A stretch of 32,110 nt of DNA from Candidatus Magasanikbacteria bacterium RIFCSPHIGHO2_02_FULL_48_18 (GTDB taxonomy: Bacteria > Patescibacteriota > Patescibacteriia > Magasanikbacterales > UBA922), in NCBI GenBank assembly GCA_001784285.1, contig MFQC01000001.1:93780-125889 (forward strand), given 5' to 3'. How positions within the stretch are numbered: the stretch's first letter is position 1; every line of letters begins with the position of its first letter. Below, piece after piece: positions 1 to 6,816 of the stretch. The notes beneath the pieces were generated by a model. It was not told the DNA's origin. It made no database searches and was given only the letters and a program-made list of their open reading frames with translations. The position numbers and the translations under genes are program-made.

Positions 1-621
1 AATGCTATTCATATGAACAAGCGACGCAATCCCGAGATCTTTTAAAAAATGATATGCAACGCTCACGAGCTCGGCGTCAATGGCCGGATCGCGTACGCCG
101 AAACTTTCGCAATTAAACTGGTGAAACTGGCGGTAGCGGCCGGCCTGAGGGCGATCATGACGAAAGAGCGGCCCGATATTCCAGAGCTTTACCGGCTGGG
201 AGAGAGAATGCATGCCATGAGAAATATACGCGCGAGCAAACGCGGCAGTCATCTCTGGGCGCAGACACAATCTGTTTCCATCATGATCTTCAAAAAAATA
301 CATTTCTTTTTCAACGACATCGGTTCCTTTCCCGAGGGATCGCACAAAAAGTGCAGCTTGTTCCACGATTGGTGTTTCCGCATAGACAAATTCATAGGCC
401 TCGGCAATAGCCGCCGCTTTCGTGGATACCAGGCGCCAATATCCCCCTTCTTTCGGCACAATATCCTTCATGCCGCGAACCAGCTGAAATCCCTTTTTCG
501 CCGCAACCGCTTTTGTTTCTTTCTCAGCGGTTTTTGGGCTTTCTTGTTTTCCTTTTTTGGGAATAATTTTTCCGGTTTTGTTTTTCGCTTTCTTCCTGAG
601 CGCTTCTTTCTTACGAGGCAT
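1..621 (-). CDS. hisS: Histidyl-tRNA synthetase, N-terminal part (runs off left edge)
   Basis: This enzyme charges tRNA-His with histidine in the cytoplasm. The reading frame is open from 621 to the window edge (207 codons, no stop), so it is missing from the ORF track. After a Lys-rich N-terminal extension of about 42 residues, the core begins at GFQLVRGMKDIVP, a typical HisRS start. The class II motif 2 region is clear (LWNIGPLFRHDRPQAGRYRQ), as is LRPEMTAAFARAY before it. The C-terminal half of the catalytic domain and the anticodon-binding domain lie outside the window. An in-frame ATG at 630 is an alternative start; neither start has an obvious SD. The basic extension is unusual for bacterial HisRS and may be an RNA-binding or disordered tail. 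Confidence 0.93.
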   Translation of the reverse strand, partial: MPRKKEALRKKAKNKTGKIIPKKGKQESPKTAEKETKAVAAKKGFQLVRGMKDIVPKEGGYWRLVSTKAAAIAEAYEFVYAETPIVEQAALFVRSLGKGTDVVEKEMYFFEDHDGNRLCLRPEMTAAFARAYISHGMHSLSQPVKLWNIGPLFRHDRPQAGRYRQFHQFNCESFGVRDPAIDAELVSVAYHFLKDLGIASLVHMNSI

Positions 622-647
622 AGAGTGCATGCAATAAAAGGTTGTGA

Positions 648-1286
648 CTAAAAATTATACTCCGGGGTTGAAAACGTACTGATGCGAGAAAACGGCCATC
701 CGCGAAAAACCGTTCGTCCGATAATATCAGAACGCGGAATCGGGCCAAAACGGCGGGAATCAAAACTGGCTTCTCGGTTGTCTCCGAGCACAAAATATTC
801 ATCCGCGCCGAGCGTAAAAATGACAGAACCGGATGTTTTTTTGGAAATGGGCAAATATGATTCTTCTACCACGACACCCTCGGGATATTTTTCGTTGTAA
901 ATGACTATTTTGTTATCATCAACGCGCACTCGCTCGCCCGGCAAACCAATCACTCGCTTGAGATAAAAATCTTTTTCATCAATCGGCGCCCGAAATACAA
1001 TTACTTCTCCGCGCTCCGGCTCGCGAAAACGGTAGGTAATCTCGTCGACAATAAGATATTCTCGCTCATAAAATGTGGGCACCATCGACTGCCCCTTGAC
1101 GTAGAACGGTTTGAACAAAAAATATCGCACCAAACCAATGGTGAGTCCTGCCAATAATGCCACCTTGATAAATTCCAAAAAAAACAAGCCAACCTTTCCT
1201 AAGGTCGATTGTTCCTGGTCGGAATCTTCCGGTTGCGTTATATCCAATAGGTCGTCGGTATGTTTTGTATTTTTTTCATCGGTCAT
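648..1286 (-). CDS. lepB: Signal peptidase I
   Basis: Membrane-bound serine protease that removes signal peptides from exported proteins. It has 212 residues. A cytoplasmic acidic tail is followed by one transmembrane segment (about residues 33-57). The catalytic serine lies in GQSMVPTF (Ser67) and the general-base lysine in FYLKRVIGLPGE (Lys110). The family box GDNREASFDSRRFG is near the C terminus. The length fits a single-TM, Gram-positive-like SPase I. It lies 26 bp upstream of hisS on the same strand and may be co-transcribed with it. The assignment is secure because all three family boxes are present. Confidence 0.95.
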   Translation of the reverse strand: MTDEKNTKHTDDLLDITQPEDSDQEQSTLGKVGLFFLEFIKVALLAGLTIGLVRYFLFKPFYVKGQSMVPTFYEREYLIVDEITYRFREPERGEVIVFRAPIDEKDFYLKRVIGLPGERVRVDDNKIVIYNEKYPEGVVVEESYLPISKKTSGSVIFTLGADEYFVLGDNREASFDSRRFGPIPRSDIIGRTVFRGWPFSRISTFSTPEYNF

Positions 1287-1470
1287 ACATGTGCTTTGGC
1301 AGATCTCTTCTTTCGTTTTTGGGGTTTCTGGAAAGAGAAAGAAACAACAGCGAAATATGTTGAGCGGGTGACGAAAAATAAGCTATAAACTTATAGGTAT
1401 GTGTATAGAGTACCACAGAATAATAAGAAAGTAAACATCTTTTTTTGCAAAGACACCCTGTGACTCCCCC

Positions 1471-1499
1471 TTGCGGGATCGCCTCTCATTCGATATACT
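1471..1499 (+). promoter_or_regulatory. Putative promoter of the tRNA cluster
   Basis: TTGCGG, a 17-bp spacer, then TATACT. It lies directly upstream of the first tRNA-like sequence and has the same -10 hexamer as the clpP and smc promoters in this window. The stretch from about 1290 to 1470 holds no gene I can recognise. Confidence 0.6.
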
Positions 1500-1516
1500 T
1501 ATCTCGGCAAAAAGAA

Positions 1517-1586
1517 GGGTTTATAGCTCAGTTGGTTACCTGCCTGCCGGCAGGCAGGGAGCGCCCCGCTGAATAGCGGGGAGGTC
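1517..1586 (+). pseudogene. Broken tRNA-like copy A, D-loop split by a palindrome
   Basis: The sequence starts like a tRNA (GGGTTTATAGCTCAGTTGG). It is interrupted in the D-loop by a 20-bp palindrome, then resumes with GAGC, an anticodon arm and AGGTC. No T-arm or 3' acceptor strand follows. The anticodon arm CCCCG-CTGAATAG-CGGGG has an 8-nt loop and is identical to that of copies B and D. It cannot fold into a full cloverleaf, so I call it a remnant. Confidence 0.75.
1539..1558. repeat. Perfect 20-bp palindrome inserted in the tRNA D-loop
   Basis: CCTGCCTGCCGGCAGGCAGG equals its own reverse complement. It sits exactly between GGTTA and GAGC of the tRNA-like D-arm; copies B and the intact Ile gene join these two strings directly. 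It therefore looks like a precise insertion. I saw no second copy in this window. Confidence 0.85.
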
Positions 1587-1609
1587 AGAGGATGATTTTC
1601 AATAATAAT

Positions 1610-1683
1610 GGGCGATTAGCTCAGATGGTTAGAGCGCTACATTGACATTGTAGAGGTCACTGGTTCGATTCCAGTATCGCCCA
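1610..1683 (+). tRNA. tRNA-Val (GAC)
   Basis: Complete cloverleaf. Acceptor GGGCGAT pairs with ATCGCCC. The D-arm is GCTC/GAGC, the anticodon stem CTACA/TGTAG encloses loop TTGACAT with anticodon GAC, and the T-arm is ACTGG-TTCGATT-CCAGT. The discriminator is A. CCA is not encoded, so it must be added by a nucleotidyltransferase. Confidence 0.95.
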
Positions 1684-1717
1684 CTATGGGGCGATATAGG
1701 TTGTGTTCCATTTACAC

Positions 1718-1775
1718 GGGCGTGTAGCTCAGTTGGTTAGAGCGCCCCGCTGAATAGCGGGGAGGTCCCTGGTTC
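1718..1775 (+). pseudogene. Broken tRNA-like copy B (5' part)
   Basis: Acceptor strand GGGCGTG, D-arm, anticodon arm with the 8-nt loop CTGAATAG, AGGTC and the first half of the T-arm up to GGTTC. The sequence then changes abruptly to an unrelated AT-rich stretch. Joined to copy D it would give a complete 75-nt tRNA whose acceptor (GGGCGTG/CACGCCC) matches the intact tRNA-Ile. If the loop is read in the standard way the anticodon would be GAA (Phe), but the loop is one base too long. Confidence 0.75.
1735..1775 (+). repeat. 41-bp direct repeat, left copy
   Basis: Runs from GGTTAGAGC to CCCTGGTTC. It is identical to 2134-2174 and flanks the tRNA-Ile plus GIY-YIG unit. Confidence 0.9.
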
Positions 1776-1802
1776 ATTGCAAAAGGTAATCATAAAATAT
1801 GA

Positions 1803-1876
1803 GGGCGTGTAGCTCAGTTGGTTAGAGCGTTACACTGATAATGTAAAGGTCCCTGGTTCGATTCCAGGCACGCCCA
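1803..1876 (+). tRNA. tRNA-Ile (GAU)
   Basis: Complete cloverleaf. Acceptor GGGCGTG/CACGCCC, D-arm GCTC/GAGC, anticodon stem TTACA/TGTAA with loop CTGATAA (anticodon GAU) and T-arm CCTGG-TTCGATT-CCAGG. The discriminator is A and no CCA is encoded. It sits inside the unit flanked by the 41-bp direct repeat, and the GIY-YIG start codon follows two bases after its 3' end. Confidence 0.95.
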
Positions 1877-1877
1877 C

Positions 1878-2156
1878 ATGAAAATAGGAGGAACAATCTA
1901 TCTACTCCAAAGCCTGAACGGAAAACACAGGTATCTTGGCGTTACCTCTGATTTGCAATCCCGTCTCATTGAACATACACGGGGGAGCACACAAACAACA
2001 CGCGATAAAGGACCGTGGCGTCTTTTGCAATGTTGGCATTTTGATTCGTTGCAACGTGCAAAACAAATTGAATATAAAATCAAAAAAATGAAACACAAAC
2101 TCACTGTCGAATATGTAACCTACATAATTGATAGGTTAGAGCGCCCCGCTGAATAG
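1878..2156 (+). CDS. GIY-YIG domain nuclease, inside the tRNA cluster
   Basis: A 92-residue protein that is essentially one GIY-YIG domain. It shows GTIYLLQSLNGKHRYLGVTS (the Y-L / Y-L-G signature), the arginine in LQSRLIEH, and a conserved Glu in AKQIEYKIKK that would bind metal. Free-standing members of this family are small DNA nucleases of uncertain role; other members are homing endonucleases or UvrC. The ATG lies one base past the tRNA-Ile discriminator base. The nearby GGAGG is too far inside the domain to serve as its SD. The final codons (ERPAE and stop) are read from the broken tRNA copy D, so the natural C terminus may have been lost. Its position between two halves of a tRNA-like sequence suggests it mobilised with, or into, the tRNA. 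Confidence 0.85.
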   Translation: MKIGGTIYLLQSLNGKHRYLGVTSDLQSRLIEHTRGSTQTTRDKGPWRLLQCWHFDSLQRAKQIEYKIKKMKHKLTVEYVTYIIDRLERPAE

Positions 2157-2174
2157 CGGGGAGGTCCCTGGTTC
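2134..2174 (+). repeat. 41-bp direct repeat, right copy
   Basis: Identical to 1735-1775. The unit between the copies, including one repeat, is 399 bp. Confidence 0.9.
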
Positions 2175-2191
2175 GATTCCAGGCACGCCCA
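2134..2191 (+). pseudogene. Broken tRNA-like copy D (3' part)
   Basis: Starts in the D-loop (GGTTAGAGC) and carries the 8-nt-loop anticodon arm, a complete T-arm and the 3' acceptor strand CACGCCC plus A. It lacks the 5' acceptor strand and the first half of the D-arm. It overlaps the last codons of the GIY-YIG ORF. Confidence 0.75.
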
Positions 2192-2235
2192 CATATTGTC
2201 TCTCTAAGATATCCCCAGCAAAACTATTTTTTCAC

Positions 2236-2282
2236 TTGACACTCTGTTTGTTCTCTGATAACCTATACCCTAGGTATAAGGT
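2236..2282 (+). promoter_or_regulatory. Promoter and CsoR-type operator of the copper operon
   Basis: A consensus -35 (TTGACA at 2236) is followed by a palindrome, TATACC-CTA-GGTATA (2264-2278). This resembles known CsoR operators, which centre on TACC/GGTA half-sites. The palindrome covers the likely -10 and start-site region, so bound CsoR would block RNA polymerase. The -10 itself is not sharp (TAACCT at 17 bp). Confidence 0.7.
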
Positions 2283-2301
2283 TTAACTTTTTCTTTTCTG
2301 T

Positions 2302-2577
2302 ATGAGAGCCCATCACCATATTTCTCTTGAGAGACAAAAAACATCGAAAACCATAAAACAAGCGCAAGGGACGCTCGCAAAAGTTATGGCAATGATCGAA
2401 GAAGATCGGTATTGCCCGGAAATTATTCAGCAGGTGGATAGTGTGATTGGTCTTCTCAAAACGACAAAACGGACACTGCTTGCAGGGCACCTCGACACCT
2501 GCGTGGCGCACCAAATGATTGAAAACAAAAAAAAGGCCATCGAAGAACTTTTAAAAATTTATAATTTATCCCACTAA
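2302..2577 (+). CDS. csoR: CsoR-family copper-sensing repressor
   Basis: A 91-residue all-alpha DUF156/CsoR-type protein. The Cu(I) ligand set is complete: Cys38 (DRYCPEIIQQ), His63 and Cys67 (AGHLDTC), which match the C-H-C triad of CsoR rather than the ligand patterns of RcnR or FrmR. Apo-CsoR binds DNA as a tetramer and releases it on copper binding. It is the first gene of csoR-copZ-copA, with gaps of 11 and 12 bp, and a matching palindrome sits in its promoter, so autoregulation is likely. There is no clear SD before the ATG. Confidence 0.92.
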   Translation: MRAHHHISLERQKTSKTIKQAQGTLAKVMAMIEEDRYCPEIIQQVDSVIGLLKTTKRTLLAGHLDTCVAHQMIENKKKAIEELLKIYNLSH

Positions 2578-2588
2578 TCCCCTTTTTT

Positions 2589-2792
2589 ATGGCCACAACC
2601 CCATTTACGATAACCAATCTGACATGCGACGCATGCGTCAAACTTTCTACCGCGGCCTTGCGCGCTCTCCCCGGCGTCACAAACGTCGTCATTGATTTGG
2701 CAAGCGGACACGGAGAGCTTACCGCCGAACGTGACATTCCAAAACAAGAAATTATTATGGCTTTAAAATCGGTCAATAAAGAAGTCCTTTGA
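2589..2792 (+). CDS. copZ: CopZ-like copper chaperone (HMA domain)
   Basis: A 67-residue single heavy-metal-associated domain with a beta-alpha-beta-beta-alpha-beta pattern. The metal site is TCDACV (a CxxC), placed after the first strand as in CopZ and Atx1. Such proteins carry Cu(I) in the cytoplasm and pass it to CopA. It sits between csoR and copA with short gaps, which fits a chaperone role and operon control by CsoR. The metal-loop residue before the first Cys is Thr rather than the usual His or Met. Confidence 0.88.
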   Translation: MATTPFTITNLTCDACVKLSTAALRALPGVTNVVIDLASGHGELTAERDIPKQEIIMALKSVNKEVL

Positions 2793-2804
2793 TATCTATT
2801 TTCT

Positions 2805-5744
2805 ATGCAAGAAAAAATATATCTTACCATTGAAGGCATGCATTGCGAGTCGTGCGAAAAAATCATTGGCATAGAACTTGCGGGCGTGCCTGGAATAAAA
2901 AACAGCAGTATCCATGCGCAAAGCGGCACGGCTGAAATTGAAGCAGATGCCACGGTGCCCGATGAGGCAATTATCAATGCCATTACCGCCGCCGGCTATC
3001 GCGCGGCCGTTGTGCGGCGGGATCCTGTAACAGCGGCCCAAGAAACGACCGCTCTTCCCGCAAGCATTGAACAAAAAACCGTGTCACCCTCGGCGCCGCT
3101 CAGAATTCGACTGCAATCTATCCGTAGCGGAGAAGGAACGATTGATCTCCAAGGCAATCCTCGTTTTTCCGGCACGGTGACCGAGCGTCAATACGGAGAA
3201 TTTGAAATACCGGAGGGACGAAAAGATATGCAGACCGTCGTGAACGACATGATCGGATCGGCAAAATTGAAAAATCTTTTTGGAATTTTTTCATCGGCCC
3301 CTGTTCTCACTGCAGTCTCTTCCGGCGGTTCTGCCGCCTCTCTCCCAGTGGAAGAATCAGCCGCGTCTTCGGAAGAGGCCAAACGCAAAGAAGAACACAT
3401 CCAATTGTCGCTCTTTGGGATGCATTGTGCTTCATGCGCCGGACTTATCGAGCGAGGACTCAAAAAAGTCCCCGGCGTTCTCTCTGCCAATGTCAACTTT
3501 GCGGCGGAAAAAGCGCGCGTCGTCTTTGACACATCTCGCACTGATCAAGAGGCGCTCATCGGGGCGGTAGAAAAGGCCGGCTATAGGGCGAGCATCGCCA
3601 CAGCTGGAAACAGCGACGCTGAACGCGAACAGCGTGAACGCGGCATGAAAGAATATTGGAAAAAATTCTGGTGGGGTTTCGGGCTCTCTGTGCCGATGCT
3701 GTATTTCATGTTGCTTGATTTTTTCCCGTTTCTCCCTGCCCGAGCGGCGCTTTTGCCATATATCGGCATTGTCTCGCTTGTACTCACCACCCCAGTCCAA
3801 TTCATCATGGGTGCCGGATTTTATAAGGGCATGTGGTCGAGCTTGCGCATGAAAACATTCAACATGGACAGTCTTATAGCGATTGGCACAAGCACGGCAT
3901 TTTTCTATAGCGTATGGCAATTTGCGCAATATGTCACTGAAACAAGAAGTATTATTGGAATAAACGGAGCAAAAATTCCAGAGCTTTACTTTGAGACTGC
4001 CGCGTTCCTTATTACCTTTGTCCTCCTTGGCAAATGGCTGGAAGCGCGCACAAAGGGAAGAACATCGGAAGCCATTAAAAAATTGATCGGCCTCCAGCCA
4101 AAAACCGCGCGGGTGAATACAAACGGCGTCACGAAAGACCTGCCAATTGAGCAGGTGGTTGTCGGGGATATCATTGTGGTCCGTCCGGGAGAAAAAATCC
4201 CGGTCGACGGTATGGTGACAAAAGGCCAGTCGAGTGTGGACGAATCAATGATTACCGGAGAAAGCATTCCGGTCGAAAAAACGGTCGGGGCGGCCGTCAT
4301 TGGCGCGACGATCAATAAGCACGGCAGTTTTGAATTTACCGCGACAAAAGTCGGAAGCGAAACCACCCTCGCGCAAATTATCCGTGTTGTGGAAGAAGCC
4401 CAAGGTAGCAAAGCGCCGATCCAAGCATTCGCCGACAAAATTTCCGCCTACTTTGTCCCTATTGTTATTGGGCTTGCCATCCTCACGTTTGGAGTTTGGT
4501 TTTTTGCGCTTGGCGCGTCGCTTTCGTTTAGCCTCATGGCCTTTACGGCCGTTATTGTGATTGCCTGCCCCTGCGCGCTTGGTCTTGCAACGCCAACTGC
4601 GATTATGGTAGGGACAGGCAAGGGCGCGGAATACGGCATTCTTATCAAAGGCGGAGAGCCTCTTGAGGCGGCCTGCAAAATTAAGGCGATTGTCTTTGAT
4701 AAAACAGGGACGCTGACAAAAGGGAAACCGGAAGTGACCGACATCGTCAGCGCCGGACTCACGGATGAAGAAGAAATCATCACTCTTGCGGGAAGCCTGG
4801 AAAAATTATCCGAACATCCGCTTGCCGAAGCGATTGTCTCCTACGCGGAAGAAGAAACCATTTCGCTCGCGGACGCGACGGAATTTCGCGCTATTCCCGG
4901 ACATGGGGTTGAGGGAATCCTCAATGGCAAAAAATATTTCTTTGGCAATCGAAAATTGATGACGGATATCGTAGGTCTAAACGGACTTGTCGTTGAAAAA
5001 ATGGAACGAAAAATCCGCCGCCTTGAAGAGGCTGGCAAAACCGTGATGATCCTTGCGTCTCAACAAGAAATTCTCGGCCTCGTTGCCGTTGCCGACACCA
5101 TCAAAGAAACCACGGTTGAGGCGGTGCAAGCGCTTGAAAAGCGGGGCATTGAGGTATTTATGATTACCGGCGACAACCGGCGGACGGCAGAGGCAATTGC
5201 GCGACAAGCGGGAATACGAAATGTCTTGGCAGAAGTGTTGCCGGAAGACAAAGCGAACGAGGTGAAAAAACTCCAAGGAAAGGGCATCAAGGTCGCAATG
5301 GTTGGCGATGGCATCAATGACGCGCCAGCGCTCGCGCAAGCTGATCTTGGCATTGCTATGGGTTCAGGAACGGATGTGGCCATGGAAACCGGCGGCATTG
5401 TCATTATCAAAAATGATTTGCGCGATGTGTTGACCGCCATGAAATTGAGCCACGAAACCATGGGCAAGATCAAGCAAAACATGTTCTTCGCGCTTTTCTA
5501 CAACGTTATTGGCATTCCTATCGCGGCGCGCGTCTTTATGGCGTTTGGACTTGTGTTGAAGCCAGAATTGGCGGGGCTTGCCATGGCATTCAGCTCGGTA
5601 TCGGTGGTATCAAACTCCCTGTTTCTCCGCCGTTTCAAACCGGGAAAGAAAAATTGGCTTTCGCTCGTCGCTCCATGGGCCATGGGTCTCTTGTTCACCG
5701 GCGTATTTATTCTCTTTGCGCGACTGAGCCGAATGGGCGTATAA
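2805..5744 (+). CDS. copA: Copper-exporting P1B-type ATPase
   Basis: A 979-residue P-type ATPase that pumps Cu(I) out across the membrane. The N terminus has two HMA domains (GMHCESC near residue 12, GMHCASC near residue 205). They are separated by a roughly 100-residue segment that is not a metal-binding domain. The membrane CPC motif is Cys588-Pro-Cys590 ([12 protein letters not shown]), the phosphorylation site is Asp632 (DKTGTLTKG), the P1B-specific HP motif is His671 (SEHPLAEA), and the hinge is GDGIND at about 834. The TGES actuator motif is present (MITGESIP). The protein is somewhat longer than usual because of the linker between the HMA domains. It is the last main gene of the csoR operon. 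Confidence 0.96.
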   Translation: MQEKIYLTIEGMHCESCEKIIGIELAGVPGIKNSSIHAQSGTAEIEADATVPDEAIINAITAAGYRAAVVRRDPVTAAQETTALPASIEQKTVSPSAPLRIRLQSIRSGEGTIDLQGNPRFSGTVTERQYGEFEIPEGRKDMQTVVNDMIGSAKLKNLFGIFSSAPVLTAVSSGGSAASLPVEESAASSEEAKRKEEHIQLSLFGMHCASCAGLIERGLKKVPGVLSANVNFAAEKARVVFDTSRTDQEALIGAVEKAGYRASIATAGNSDAEREQRERGMKEYWKKFWWGFGLSVPMLYFMLLDFFPFLPARAALLPYIGIVSLVLTTPVQFIMGAGFYKGMWSSLRMKTFNMDSLIAIGTSTAFFYSVWQFAQYVTETRSIIGINGAKIPELYFETAAFLITFVLLGKWLEARTKGRTSEAIKKLIGLQPKTARVNTNGVTKDLPIEQVVVGDIIVVRPGEKIPVDGMVTKGQSSVDESMITGESIPVEKTVGAAVIGATINKHGSFEFTATKVGSETTLAQIIRVVEEAQGSKAPIQAFADKISAYFVPIVIGLAILTFGVWFFALGASLSFSLMAFTAVIVIACPCALGLATPTAIMVGTGKGAEYGILIKGGEPLEAACKIKAIVFDKTGTLTKGKPEVTDIVSAGLTDEEEIITLAGSLEKLSEHPLAEAIVSYAEEETISLADATEFRAIPGHGVEGILNGKKYFFGNRKLMTDIVGLNGLVVEKMERKIRRLEEAGKTVMILASQQEILGLVAVADTIKETTVEAVQALEKRGIEVFMITGDNRRTAEAIARQAGIRNVLAEVLPEDKANEVKKLQGKGIKVAMVGDGINDAPALAQADLGIAMGSGTDVAMETGGIVIIKNDLRDVLTAMKLSHETMGKIKQNMFFALFYNVIGIPIAARVFMAFGLVLKPELAGLAMAFSSVSVVSNSLFLRRFKPGKKNWLSLVAPWAMGLLFTGVFILFARLSRMGV

Positions 5745-5748
5745 GGTC

Positions 5749-5845
5749 TGTCGCAACGTATCGCAACTCAATCGCCATGTATCGCAATGTATGTAAAATA
5801 ATCTGTGTGATAATATGATAAAATAGCAATACATCGCGATACATT
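5749..5845. repeat. Short repeats around GTATCGC between copA and the next gene
   Basis: GTATCGCAA occurs at 5758-5766 and 5779-5787, exactly 21 bp apart (two helical turns). A variant TGTCGCAAC is at 5749, and an imperfect palindrome, AATACATCGCGATACATT, is at 5828-5845. The spacing and symmetry look like a multi-site protein-binding region upstream of the small membrane protein gene. Confidence 0.55.
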
Positions 5846-5875
5846 GATAATAATAATTCATTTAGTGTAAAATAT

Positions 5876-6136
5876 ATGGGAAAACTTTCCATTGGAAAAT
5901 ATGCCGGGCTGTGCGTGCTCGGCGGCGAAATCGCCTATACGGCGTGCCTTCTCTACGGCACAACGCTCACAGGCAAAGCGGCAGAATTTCATCATGCGCT
6001 TTTTGAACTCTTGCCAGGGTTCACCTGGGTTGGCTTTGGCAGTTGGTTTGCCGGCGCCATATCAATTGCAATCTGGTCCGGCATTGGCGGGGCGTATATC
6101 GCGTGGATGCATAATGCGAGCATCAAAAAAACATGA
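5876..6136 (+). CDS. Small two-helix membrane protein (possibly DUF5676-like)
   Basis: An 86-residue protein with two predicted membrane segments, about residues 8-29 and 53-77, joined by a loop. The arrangement and the gap-then-WF pattern resemble the DUF5676 type of small membrane proteins, which I recall as often lying beside copper ATPases; this match is from memory and uncertain. It lies 131 bp downstream of copA on the same strand but has its own upstream repeat region, so it may be controlled separately. No function is known to me. It ends just before a bidirectional terminator. Confidence 0.7.
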   Translation: MGKLSIGKYAGLCVLGGEIAYTACLLYGTTLTGKAAEFHHALFELLPGFTWVGFGSWFAGAISIAIWSGIGGAYIAWMHNASIKKT

Positions 6137-6153
6137 AAGAAAAAAACTCATAT

Positions 6154-6189
6154 AACAAAACCCTGTACGATGCGGTACAGGGTTTTGTT
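6154..6189. terminator. Bidirectional intrinsic terminator
   Basis: A 15-bp perfect stem (AACAAAACCCTGTAC and its complement) with a 6-nt loop and A/T runs on both sides. It separates the convergent small membrane gene and the KH-domain gene. Confidence 0.9.
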
Positions 6190-6204
6190 ATTTTGAGAGC
6201 AAGT

Positions 6205-6597
6205 TTAGATATTCAAATTTTCAACCGCGCTGGTATCAATATCGTCGTTCATTGAAGACGACGATGACAGAGAAGATGAGCTTGACGCTCCTTGTGACAT
6301 CGGACCTGCGCCATATCCACGGCCACCTTCCGGTTCATTAATCTTCAAATTGACACGCGCGTTGTTCTTGGCACCGACAATCTTCAAAAGGGTGCGCAGA
6401 GAACGAGCGGTTTGACCGCGACGACCGATCACATAGCCCATATCGCTTGGATTGACATCCAACGTAATAAGAACACCCCGTTCGTCCACGGTACGTGTTG
6501 CCTTGACTTCGCCAGGATTATTGACGATCGCCTTGACCACGAACTCGACAAAAGCTTGATCTGCTTCCATACGTACTTCATTACTGAGTAAATACAA
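6205..6597 (-). CDS. khpA: KH-domain RNA-binding protein (KhpA/YlqC-like)
   Basis: The protein has 130 residues from the ORF start, or 121 from the second ATG at 6570 (MEADQAFVEF), which is closer to the usual family start. It has one type II KH domain with the GxxG loop in VIGRRGQTARSL. KhpA proteins bind RNA, often with KhpB, and affect cell-wall growth or small-RNA function. The C-terminal tail is glycine- and serine-rich (SSSSSLSSSSS), longer than usual and probably disordered. It lies just downstream of rpsP, as khpA often does in bacteria (rpsP-ylqC order), but here it has its own promoter and a structured leader. Confidence 0.88.
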   Translation of the reverse strand: MYLLSNEVRMEADQAFVEFVVKAIVNNPGEVKATRTVDERGVLITLDVNPSDMGYVIGRRGQTARSLRTLLKIVGAKNNARVNLKINEPEGGRGYGAGPMSQGASSSSSLSSSSSMNDDIDTSAVENLNI

Positions 6598-6601
6598 TGA
6601 A

Positions 6602-6646
6602 CTGAACTGCCGACAGCACCCCGTTGGCTATCGGGGAACGCAGTTC
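6602..6646 (-). promoter_or_regulatory. Structured 5' leader of the KH-domain gene
   Basis: The predicted transcript from the promoter at 6660-6688 starts near 6653 and immediately folds. Arms GAACTGC (6604-6610) and GCAGTTC (6640-6646) enclose an inner hairpin CCCCG/CGGGG (6619-6623 and 6632-6636). The hairpin ends about 6 nt before the ORF start. It could bind a protein for feedback control; the natural candidate is the RNA-binding product itself, which is an inference. Confidence 0.6.
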
Positions 6647-6659
6647 TTTGGTGAGGCGA

Positions 6660-6688
6660 AGTATAGAAAAAAAAGAGACGTATGTCAA
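6660..6688 (-). promoter_or_regulatory. Promoter of the KH-domain gene
   Basis: TTGACA (6688-6683), a 17-bp spacer and TATACT (6665-6660) on the minus strand: a near-consensus promoter. A TTATGCACA sequence lies 6 bp upstream of the -35 (6703-6695). Confidence 0.85.
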
Positions 6689-6776
6689 CCGCAATGTGCA
6701 TAACCGCGTCCATGCACGAGGTTCTGCCGCCCTGTTGCCGTTATCACATCAAAATGATGAGCATAAAAAGAAAAAA

Positions 6777-6799
6777 CCCTATGCCATTTTGGCACAGGG
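6777..6799 (-). terminator. rpsP intrinsic terminator
   Basis: On the minus strand, CCCTGTGCCA and its near-complement form a hairpin with a short loop, followed by a T-rich run (TTTTTTC). It lies 17 bp after the rpsP stop. Confidence 0.85.
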
Positions 6800-6816
6800 A
6801 AAAATAGAGGAAAATT

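Noticed and set aside
49-651. 200-residue plus-strand ORF at the left edge
   Set aside because: Antisense shadow of the histidyl-tRNA synthetase frame, which has clear motifs.
1718-1775. Copy B as a functional tRNA
   Set aside because: The T-arm breaks after GGTTC and no 3' acceptor strand follows before the next tRNA.
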